From Streptomyces griseoviridis (GTDB taxonomy: Bacteria; Actinomycetota; Actinomycetes; Streptomycetales; Streptomycetaceae), in the NCBI RefSeq assembly GCF_005222485.1, contig NZ_CP029078.1, positions 6,945,501 to 7,009,500 of the forward strand: 64,000 nucleotides of DNA, written 5' to 3'. Below, piece after piece: positions 16,107 through 22,681 of this stretch. The notes under the pieces are model-generated. The model was not told the origin of the DNA, ran no database searches, and saw only the letters and a list, made by a program, of their open reading frames with translations. The translations under genes were made by a program, and so were the position numbers. Within the stretch, counting starts at the first letter, position 1. Every line of letters begins with the position of its first letter.

Positions 16107-17474
16107 ATGCCGGAAGAAGAAATCGAGTCGGCCCCGACGACCGCGGATATTCCACGCCGGACCGACGGCCTCGAATTACTCGGCCGCTATCAAGGTGTGG
16201 AGTACGAAGAGCCCGTATATCTGGCCCGCAGAGGCGACGGCCAGATGGTCCAGCTCTCCTTTCTGCTCTTTCTGGTCATCCAGGAGATCGACGGAGTGCG
16301 CCCCACCGCGGAGATCGCCCAACGCGTCGGACGCGCGTTCGGAAAAGACGTCAGCGCCGACAACGTCCGCCATCTCCTGGAACACAGACTCCAGCCCCTC
16401 GGAATCGTCGCCGAACCCGGCGCCCCCACCGCCGTCACCTCCGACGCGCCCCGCAACGACCTGCTGCTCGGACTGATGGGCCGCCGCACCCTCGTCCCGC
16501 CACCCGCGGTCCGCGCGGCCGCCCGCGCCCTCGCCTGGCTGCACCGCCCGGCGGTCACCGCGACGGTGCTGGCCGCCGCCGTCGCCATGGACCTGTGGCT
16601 GTTCCTCGTCCACGGCGCGATGCCCGCCGTCCTCCACTCGCTGAGCGGCCCGCTGCCGCTGCTCACCGTCTTCGCGCTGATCGTCGGGTCCCTCGTCTTC
16701 CACGAGTTCGGGCACGCCTCGGCCTGTCACCACGCGGGCGCGACGCCCGGCAGGATCGGCTGCGGCCTCTATCTGATCTGGCCCTCGCTCTACACCGACG
16801 TCACCGACGTGTACCGGGCCGGCCGCGCCGGACGGCTCCGCACCGACCTCGGAGGCGTCTACTTCAACGTCGTCTACATGCTGGCCCTGCTCGCCGGGTA
16901 CGCCGTCACCGGCCACCCGGTGCTCCTCGCCGCGATCTACCTCGGCCACTTCGAGATCTTCGAGCAACTGATGCCCACGGCCCGGCTGGACGGCTACTAC
17001 ATCCTCACCGACGTGGCCGGCGTCCCCGACCTGTACGGACGCGTCGGCCCCCTGCTGCGCGGCCTGCTCCCGCGCCGCGCCCGGGGCGACCGACCCGCCG
17101 GACCGGTCCCCGCGCTCACCCGCAGGGCGCGGATCACCGTGACCGTCTGGGTGTTCACCCTCGTCCCGCTGATGCTCGCCGACCTCGGCTACGGCCTGTG
17201 GAACCTGCCCAGGATCACGGCGACCGCGCTGCGCTCGCTCGACGCCCGCCTCCACACGGCGACGGCGGCGACCGTCGGCGGACATCCGGCATCCGCCCTG
17301 GTCGCCGCCCTCGGCGTGGTCCTGCTCGCGCTGCCGTTCGCCGGCGGCGGCTGGCTCACCGTCCGGCTGCTGCGCGCCGGCGGCCGGCGGCTGCGCCCGG
17401 CCGGTGACGCCCTCGCGCGCTCCGCGGCTCAGTACCTGGTGGTGCGGGCGAAGAGGGAGCGCGACCAGACGTAG
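16107..17474 (+). CDS. PqqD-like recognition domain fused to an M50 (site-2-type) membrane zinc protease
   Basis: A 455-aa protein. Residues about 18-105 (LGRYQGVEYEEPVYLARRG...VRHLLEHRLQPLGIV) look like a PqqD-type winged-helix peptide-recognition domain. Hydrophobic segments start near residue 150. The zinc motif HEFGH is at 199-203 inside a membrane helix, and the third ligand is probably D295 in ARLDGYYIL, the LDG motif of site-2 proteases. More helices follow near 340-365 and 395-420. This plan is that of peptide zinc metalloproteases linked to ribosomal peptide maturation and export. The upstream His-rich peptide is the obvious candidate substrate. The last 46 bases overlap the end of the convergent ABC permease gene. 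Catalytic type is well supported, substrate is inferred. Confidence 0.85.
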   Translation: MPEEEIESAPTTADIPRRTDGLELLGRYQGVEYEEPVYLARRGDGQMVQLSFLLFLVIQEIDGVRPTAEIAQRVGRAFGKDVSADNVRHLLEHRLQPLGIVAEPGAPTAVTSDAPRNDLLLGLMGRRTLVPPPAVRAAARALAWLHRPAVTATVLAAAVAMDLWLFLVHGAMPAVLHSLSGPLPLLTVFALIVGSLVFHEFGHASACHHAGATPGRIGCGLYLIWPSLYTDVTDVYRAGRAGRLRTDLGGVYFNVVYMLALLAGYAVTGHPVLLAAIYLGHFEIFEQLMPTARLDGYYILTDVAGVPDLYGRVGPLLRGLLPRRARGDRPAGPVPALTRRARITVTVWVFTLVPLMLADLGYGLWNLPRITATALRSLDARLHTATAATVGGHPASALVAALGVVLLALPFAGGGWLTVRLLRAGGRRLRPAGDALARSAAQYLVVRAKRERDQT

Positions 17475-18211
17475 CCGATCAGGGCGACCCCCGCGCACCA
17501 GGCCAGCGAGATCCAGCCGGCGCTGCCGATCGCCGAGCCGCACAGCAGACCGCGCAGCGTCTCGGTGACCGGCGTGAACGGCTGGTTCTCGGCGAACCAG
17601 CGCAGGCCGGGAGACATCGACCCGGCGGGCACGAACGCGGAGCCCAGAAGCGGCAGGAACTGCACGAGCAGCGGCTTGTTGCTCGCCGACTCGACGGTCC
17701 TGGAGAGCAGCCCGAGCGCCGTGGACAGCCAGGTCACCGCCCAGGCGACGGCGGTCAGCAGACCGGCAGCGGCCAGCCACTCCCACGGCGTCGCCGCGGA
17801 CCGGAAGCCGAGCGCCACCGCGACCGCGACGACCAGCACGGCACTGAGCATCGTCTGCACGACACTGCCGATCACATGGCCCGTCAGGAACGACGAACGC
17901 GCGATGTTCATGGTGCGGAAGCGGTTGATGATGCCCTCGGTCATGTCGGTGCAGACCGCTATCGACGTCGACATCGAACCGGCGGCCACCCCCATGATGA
18001 TGACGCCGGGCGTCAGATAGGTCAGGTACGCGTCCCGCCCGCCGCCCATGCCGGCGCCGATCGCGTCGCCGAAGGCGTACACGAACAGCAGCAGCATCAT
18101 GATCGGCGTCAGAGCGGCGGCGAGCCCCACCGACGGATAGCGGGCGGCGTGCTTCAGGTTCCGCCGCAGCATCGTCATCGAGTCCCGTGCCGCGTAGGTG
18201 AGGGTGCTCAT
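17429..18211 (-). CDS. ABC-2-type permease of a DrrAB-like exporter
   Basis: A 260-aa integral membrane subunit with six predicted helices, of the daunorubicin-resistance/NodJ type: RNLKHAARYPSVGLAAALTP then MMLLLFVYAFG, PGVIIMGVAAGSMSTSIAV, the conserved TEGIINRFRTMNIARSSFLTGH segment, and PLLVQFLPLLGSAFVPAGSM. The start ATG overlaps the ATPase stop by four bases (ATGA). The 3' end overlaps the convergent M50 protease gene by 46 bases. The exported substrate is unknown. Confidence 0.92.
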   Translation of the reverse strand: MSTLTYAARDSMTMLRRNLKHAARYPSVGLAAALTPIMMLLLFVYAFGDAIGAGMGGGRDAYLTYLTPGVIIMGVAAGSMSTSIAVCTDMTEGIINRFRTMNIARSSFLTGHVIGSVVQTMLSAVLVVAVAVALGFRSAATPWEWLAAAGLLTAVAWAVTWLSTALGLLSRTVESASNKPLLVQFLPLLGSAFVPAGSMSPGLRWFAENQPFTPVTETLRGLLCGSAIGSAGWISLAWCAGVALIGYVWSRSLFARTTRY

Positions 18212-19215
18212 CGCTGGTTCTCCTCCAGGTGCGGCGCGCGGTCGGCGCGGCCTTCGCCGGTCAGGGTGAGGAAGACGTCGTCGAGGTCGGGGGTGTGCAC
18301 GGAGAAGTCGGCGGCGCGGACACCGGCGGCGTCGAGCCGGTCGAACAGGGCGCGCAGCGCGTCGAGTCCACCGTCGCCCGCCACCCGCAGGGCGAGTTGC
18401 TCGTCGTCACGGGCCGCGTCCGGGAAGGCGGCCACCGCGCCCTCGTACCCGGCGGCGTCGGTGAACCGCAGCCGGACATGGCTGCCGGGGATCCGCGCCT
18501 TCAACTCCTCGGCGGTGCCCTCGGCGACGATCCGGCCGCCGTCGAGCACCGCGATCCGGTCCGCCAACTGGTCGGCCTCCTCCAGGTACTGGGTGGTCAG
18601 GAAGACGGTGACACCGCCCGCCACCAGCGCGCGCACGGTCTCCCACAGGGTGCGCCTGCTGCGCGGGTCGAGTCCGGCCGTCGGCTCGTCGAGGAAGATC
18701 ACCCGCGGGTCGCCGACCAGGGTCATGGCCAGGTCGAGCCGGCGCCGCATCCCGCCGGAGAAGTGCGCGGCACGCCGTCGCGCGACGTCCGCGATGCCGA
18801 ACCGCTCCAGCAACTCCCGCGCCCGCTCCCGTCCTTCGCGCTTGCCCAGGTGCAGCAGGTCGGCCATGAGGAGCAGGTTCTCCTCGGCGGTGAGCAGGTC
18901 GTCGAGCGCGGCGAACTGCCCGGTGACGCCGATCGCGGCCCGCACCCGGTCCGGCGCGGTGGTGAGGTCGTGGCCGGCGATCTGGGCCTGGCCGCCGTCG
19001 GCGGCGACGAGCGTGGACAGGATCCGCACGGTGGTGGTCTTGCCCGCGCCGTTCGGCCCGAGCAGCGCGAACACGGTCCCGGCCGGGATGCGCAGGTCGA
19101 TGCCGTCGAGAACGGTCCGGTCGCCGTAGGACTTGCGCAGCCCGACGGCGGAGACCGCGGCGACCGGCTGCGGACCGTCCCCTCTTTTAGACGTGCTCAT
19201 GACACTTACAGGCAT
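18208..19215 (-). CDS. ABC transporter ATPase of a DrrAB-like exporter
   Basis: A 335-aa ATPase with Walker A GPNGAGKTTT, signature FSGGMRRRLDLAM, Walker B VIFLDEPTAGLD and the extended C-terminal DrrA-type domain (SVHTPDLDDVFLTLTGE). The ATG at 19215 has a GGGGAGGG ribosome-binding site; an in-frame ATG at 19200 is possible. It pairs with the permease that overlaps its end and powers export of a small hydrophobic compound or peptide. Confidence 0.94.
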   Translation of the reverse strand: MPVSVMSTSKRGDGPQPVAAVSAVGLRKSYGDRTVLDGIDLRIPAGTVFALLGPNGAGKTTTVRILSTLVAADGGQAQIAGHDLTTAPDRVRAAIGVTGQFAALDDLLTAEENLLLMADLLHLGKREGRERARELLERFGIADVARRRAAHFSGGMRRRLDLAMTLVGDPRVIFLDEPTAGLDPRSRRTLWETVRALVAGGVTVFLTTQYLEEADQLADRIAVLDGGRIVAEGTAEELKARIPGSHVRLRFTDAAGYEGAVAAFPDAARDDEQLALRVAGDGGLDALRALFDRLDAAGVRAADFSVHTPDLDDVFLTLTGEGRADRAPHLEENQR

Positions 19216-19283
19216 GGAGCCCTCCCCTTCGAGGAGATGGAGACGATGAAGTGGTCGCGCCCTGGACGAGCTGCGGGGGCCGC

Positions 19284-20129
19284 TCAGCCCCGGGCGCGCA
19301 GGATGTCGACGTTGCCGTACCGGGTGCGGGCCCTGACCTCGACCGTGTCCTCGGACCCGGCCGGACCCTCCGACGAGGTGAGCGCGTTGGTGACCTGCCC
19401 GGAGTCCGAGCTGACGTCGAGCCAGGCGGCGCTGCCCGCACGGACCCCGACCTCGATGGCGCCGTACGACGTCTCCAACTGCACCGTCCCCCGCGCCACT
19501 TCACCCACCCGGAGGGTGCCGTGGGCGGTGGTCGCGGTGACCGAGCCCTCGGCGCGGTCGATGAGGATGTCGCCGTTGGCGCCGCTGACCCGCAGATCGT
19601 CCAGGGCGGTGCCGACGGTCGTGGTGCCGTGCGAGTTCTTCAGGACGGCACCGCCGCCGACGGTCCCGACGCGCAGACTGCCGGAGCTGGTGGTGATCTC
19701 GGCGCCGCCCTCGACGCGGTCCACGCTGATGTTGCCGTGCGCGGCGGTCAGCCGCAGCGGGCCGGTGCGGTCGAGCCTGACATCGCCCGACGAGGTCTTC
19801 ACCCGGACCTCGCCGAGCCGGCCCTCGCCGTGCACCTGGACCCAGGCTCCGGTCATCTCCACCTCCGAGTCCAGGGGCAGTTCGACCGTCACGTCCACGG
19901 TGCCCGAAGGCCCCACCAGCAGGCGCCCCTTGGGCGTCCTGATGCTCAACAGACCGCTCGCGTACCGCACTTCGGTCTGCTCGGCGGCCCGCACGTCCCG
20001 GTCCTTCTTCGGGTCGCGGGGCAGCACCTCGACGACCGTGTCGGCCCGGTCGGCGGCGATGAACCGGATCGACCCGGCGTCCACGTGAGCGACGGCCGAG
20101 ATCGGTCCGGGGGTGTCGAAAGAAGGCAT
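19284..20129 (-). CDS. DUF4097-family beta-helix-like protein
   Basis: A 281-aa protein made of repeated short beta-strand turns (VKTSSGDVRLDR, LTAAHGNISVDRVEG, ITTSSGSLRVGTVGG, TATTAHGTLRVGEV), the DUF4097 signature of a right-handed beta-solenoid. There is no signal peptide. It starts after SFDTPGPISAVAHVDAGSIR. It lies 69 bases upstream of the ABC ATPase in the same orientation, so it is probably in that operon. Its function is unknown; the combination of DUF4097, exporter and small DNA-binding protein recurs in actinomycetes. Confidence 0.85.
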   Translation of the reverse strand: MPSFDTPGPISAVAHVDAGSIRFIAADRADTVVEVLPRDPKKDRDVRAAEQTEVRYASGLLSIRTPKGRLLVGPSGTVDVTVELPLDSEVEMTGAWVQVHGEGRLGEVRVKTSSGDVRLDRTGPLRLTAAHGNISVDRVEGGAEITTSSGSLRVGTVGGGAVLKNSHGTTTVGTALDDLRVSGANGDILIDRAEGSVTATTAHGTLRVGEVARGTVQLETSYGAIEVGVRAGSAAWLDVSSDSGQVTNALTSSEGPAGSEDTVEVRARTRYGNVDILRARG

Positions 20130-20135
20130 GGCTGT

Positions 20136-20345
20136 CCTGTCCTCTTGGGTCGCGGTGACGTTCCCGCAGGTGGCGGGGGGTGAGTGGTGTTGGGCGGGTG
20201 GTGCGGGTGGTGCGGGTGGTGCGTGGAGCGGGTGGAGGTGGCGGTGCGGGTGGGGCGTGTGGTTTCGGCGGGGCGGGTGGAGCGGGTGGAGTCGGCGGTG
20301 CGAGTGGAGCGGGCGGTGTCAGAAGGTGCGGGCGGTGCAGGGGGT
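20136..20345. repeat. G-rich (GGTGCGG)n-like low-complexity spacer
   Basis: About 210 bases of imperfect GGTGCGGGT / GGAGCGGGT units with runs of GGG on the plus strand, between the ribbon-helix-helix gene and the DUF4097 gene. The strand bias gives strong G-quadruplex potential on the plus (non-coding) strand; the transcript would carry the C-rich strand. No gene is visible in it. Confidence 0.75.
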
Positions 20346-20359
20346 GCGGGTGGAGCCGG

Positions 20360-20887
20360 CTAGCGCACCCAGCCCGTGAAGTTCTGTCCGACGGTGCGTC
20401 CGGCGCGGTTCCGCTCCGCCGGACGCGCGGGCGCGCCGCCGTCGACGGCGCCCGAAACGGCCCGCACCAGCCAGGCGTTGACCGACAGGCCCTCCCGGTT
20501 CGCGGCCTCCTCGGCGCGCGCCTTGAGGTGGGCGGGCAGACGGAGATTGACGCGGGCGGTGCCGCCGTCGTCGCCGTCGGCCGAGATCTTGGGCGCCTCG
20601 ACGGGCGCGCTCCCTGCGTCGTACGGCTCGCCCGCCAGGGCGCCCGGGGGCCGCGTCACGACGAAGTCGGGGTCGAGCCCGCGCAGCCGTACGTCGACCG
20701 AGCCGGGGGCGAGTTCACGGGTGATCTCGTCCATCGCGGCGGAGAGCACGTGAAGCATCGTCAGGCGGGCCGCCGAGTCCAGCGGAGCGGTGAGCCGCTC
20801 GGCCAGCTCGCGAGCTTCCCGACCGCCCGCTTCGGCGGCCACCGCGAGTTCACGGCGGAGGTTGTCGACATACGGCGTGAGGTCCAT
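20360..20887 (-). CDS. HicB-type ribbon-helix-helix protein
   Basis: A 175-aa protein starting MDLTPYVDNLRRELAVAAEA (ATG at 20887). The N-terminal half is a helical domain (REARELAERLTAPLDSAARL). The C-terminal part TARVNLRLPAHLKARAEEAA then NREGLSVNAWLVRAVSG, at about residues 113-150, is a MetJ/Arc-type ribbon-helix-helix DNA-binding motif as in HicB-family antitoxins. No HicA toxin is adjacent. It heads the minus-strand DUF4097/ABC operon and is preceded by an array of palindromes (21034-21136 and 20909-20916), so it is probably the repressor of this operon. Confidence 0.85.
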   Translation of the reverse strand: MDLTPYVDNLRRELAVAAEAGGREARELAERLTAPLDSAARLTMLHVLSAAMDEITRELAPGSVDVRLRGLDPDFVVTRPPGALAGEPYDAGSAPVEAPKISADGDDGGTARVNLRLPAHLKARAEEAANREGLSVNAWLVRAVSGAVDGGAPARPAERNRAGRTVGQNFTGWVR

Positions 20888-21033
20888 GACGCCATAGTGG
20901 CACCAAGATGGCGCCACGAGCAACCCTCAATCGGTGACGTGAGGGATCGGTCGCCGGATCCAGGTCTCTGACCTGTATGAATGAGGCGATGGCGGGTCGC
21001 ATTTTCGTGGTGTCACGTACCCGTGTGACGTCT

Positions 21034-21136
21034 GTGGCGCCGCGCAAGCCCTCAGGATGGCGCCGCGTGGCACCACCTGACGCCACATGGCGTCGCGTGG
21101 CGCCACATGACACCGCGCGGTGCCACTCGCCGTCAC
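21034..21136. promoter_or_regulatory. cluster of GTGGCGCCAC-type palindromes (candidate ribbon-helix-helix operator array)
   Basis: The stretch contains the perfect palindrome GTGGCGCCAC (21097-21106), the near-perfect GTGGCACCAC (21067-21076), the inverted repeat GACGCCA-CA-TGGCGTC (21079-21094) and several half sites (TGTGGCGCCGCG, GGTGCCAC). A further TGGCGCCA (20909-20916) and GTGGCACC (20897-20904) flank the start of the HicB-like gene. The spacing is close to one or one and a half helical turns, as ribbon-helix-helix dimers require. The binder is inferred. Confidence 0.6.
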
Positions 21137-21161
21137 CCGATGCAACCCCGCGCACCGAGCC

Positions 21162-22211
21162 TCACGCCGTCCCCCGCGCGGGTGCCGTGCTGGAGCGCGG
21201 CACCAGCCGGGTGGACAGTTCCGTCCGGGTGCTCTCGGGCCGTTCACCGTCCATCATCCGGACCAGCAGGCGCAGCGCCGTCGCCGCCATCTCCGACAGG
21301 GGCTGGCGGACGGTGGTGAGGGCGGGGGAGAGCCAGCCGGACTCGGGGAGGTCGCCGAACCCGATGACGCTGACGTCGTCCGGCACCCTCAACCCCCGTT
21401 CCGCCAGGGCCTCGTAGACGCCGAGGGCCATCCGGTCCGAGCAGACGAACACGGCGGTCGGCGGTTCCGGCAGGTCGAGCAGATCGAGCATCCGGCGGTG
21501 CGCGACGCTCTCGTCGAACCCGGCGTGCCGCACATACTCGGGCCGGTGCCGCAGCCCGGCCGAGGCGAGGGCGGAACGGTAGCCGGCCACCCGGGCGTTG
21601 CCGCACACCGTGTGCTGGTGCCCGGCGACGACGGCGATGCGCTCATGGCCGAGGGCGAGCAGATGGTCGGTGGCGGTCACCCCGCCCTGCCAGTTCGCGG
21701 CACCCACCGAGACGACGCCCGGCGGGGGTTCGAGCACCGGGTCGATCATCACGAATGGGATGCGGTGCTGTTCGAGCCACGCGTACTGCGACGACGTCAA
21801 CTCCGCCAGATTGAACAGGACTCCGGACGACCCGCGCGCGATCAGCTTGTCGAGCCAGCTCCGTTCGGGGCGCCCGCCCCTGGTCCGGCCGGCCCCGGCG
21901 GACACCACCACCTCAAGGCCGGCGTCGTGGGCGGCGGCCTCCACGCCGTGCAGTACGGCCCCCGACCAGGAGGTGTCGAGGGAGTGCACGACGAGGTCGA
22001 CGAGTCCCGGCACCTTGGCCACGTCGAAGCGCGGCCTGCGCGCGTAGCCGAGCCGGTCAAGGGCCTCCGTCACCCGGCGCCTGGTCTCGGGCGCCACGTC
22101 CTCACGCCCGTTGACGACCTTGGACGCGGTCGGCACGGAGACTCCCGCCTCGCGCGCCACGACGGCGAGCGTGGGACCGGCCGCCACGCTCGCACTCCCC
22201 GAACGGACCAT
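21162..22211 (-). CDS. LacI-family transcriptional repressor
   Basis: A 349-aa sugar-responsive repressor. The N-terminal HTH is PTLAVVAREAGVSVPTASKVVNG (residues 13-35, in two parts), with hinge RRRVTEALDRLGY, then a periplasmic-binding-like effector domain (HGVEAAAHDAGLEVVVSAG, AVFVCSDRMALGVYEALAERG, SVIGFGDLPESGWLSP). The ATG at 22211 has GAGAGGCGG upstream; another ATG at 22244 has no good site. The operator GGTAAGCGCTT lies just before it and is repeated before the GH43 gene at 24538, so it probably represses itself and that enzyme until xylo- or arabino-oligosaccharides appear. Confidence 0.92.
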   Translation of the reverse strand: MVRSGSASVAAGPTLAVVAREAGVSVPTASKVVNGREDVAPETRRRVTEALDRLGYARRPRFDVAKVPGLVDLVVHSLDTSWSGAVLHGVEAAAHDAGLEVVVSAGAGRTRGGRPERSWLDKLIARGSSGVLFNLAELTSSQYAWLEQHRIPFVMIDPVLEPPPGVVSVGAANWQGGVTATDHLLALGHERIAVVAGHQHTVCGNARVAGYRSALASAGLRHRPEYVRHAGFDESVAHRRMLDLLDLPEPPTAVFVCSDRMALGVYEALAERGLRVPDDVSVIGFGDLPESGWLSPALTTVRQPLSEMAATALRLLVRMMDGERPESTRTELSTRLVPRSSTAPARGTA

Positions 22212-22293
22212 GAGGAACCGCCTCTCGGCCCGCCCGAGGGCCATCGAAAGTCTCGATCACTGCTCCGTCCCGGCCGGTGGATGACCGACCTGG

Positions 22294-22310
22294 TGGTAAG
22301 CGCTTCCTAC
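22294..22310. promoter_or_regulatory. LacI-type operator upstream of lacI
   Basis: GGTAAGCGCTTCCTACC is centred on the palindrome AAGCGCTT (22298-22305), the classic LacI/GalR-family core, about 90 bases upstream of the repressor start. The same GGTAAGCGCTT occurs before the GH43 gene. Confidence 0.65.
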
Positions 22311-22490
22311 CCTAGGTTCGGCGCGAGACGTCGGGAAGGGGCGGGGCTCGGCGGCCCGTCTCGACCGGAACTTCCGCCACCGCGTGCGGGCCGCCGCTCG
22401 TCGACTGTCCGCGGGCGAACCGGAACCCGGAACCCGCTAGTGTCTGGGCGACGGGTGTGACCAGCTCCGGGGGGGGGGCTGGTCGGGCGC
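22311..22490. other. intergenic region with a G10 run, no gene seen
   Basis: Non-coding stretch between the LacI operator and the tandem repeat array. It holds an uninterrupted run of ten G (22469-22478), likely prone to slippage. Frames open through it on either strand are made only of repeat-derived or compositionally biased residues. Confidence 0.5.
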
Positions 22491-22602
22491 GGCGGGTCGG
22501 GCACGCCGGGTCGGGCACGCCGGGTCGGGCACGCCGGGTCGGGCACGCCGGGTCGGGCACGCCGGGTCGGGCACGCCGGGTCGGGCACGCCGGGTCGGGC
22601 AC
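22491..22602. repeat. 14-bp tandem repeat, eight copies
   Basis: Seven perfect copies of GCCGGGTCGGGCAC (22505-22602), preceded by one copy with a single mismatch (22491-22504), lying 80-190 bases downstream of the GH43 stop and upstream of the LacI promoter. There are no spacers, so it is not a CRISPR array. Confidence 0.95.
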
Positions 22603-22681
22603 GCGGCGTGGGCGCCGGCCAGGTGCGCGGGCTGAGCCACCCGACGGACCCGGCGACGGCGTACGCGGCCTGACTCGACGG

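Noticed and set aside
16176..17786. 536-residue minus-strand open frame opposite the M50 gene
   Set aside because: Opposite strand of a gene with clear motifs; the product is Asp/Gly/Arg-rich shadow sequence without a domain.
20180..20971. Gly/Val-rich plus-strand frame opposite the HicB-like gene
   Set aside because: Its first third is the G-rich low-complexity spacer and the rest is antisense to a real coding sequence.
22307..22602. Minus-strand frames encoding repeated PGVPDPACPTRRAR
   Set aside because: They are translations of the 14-bp tandem array; the unit is not a multiple of three, so all frames give the same repeats. No ribosome-binding site.
22491..22602. Possible CRISPR array
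   Set aside because: The 14-bp units are contiguous without spacers and no cas gene is in the window.
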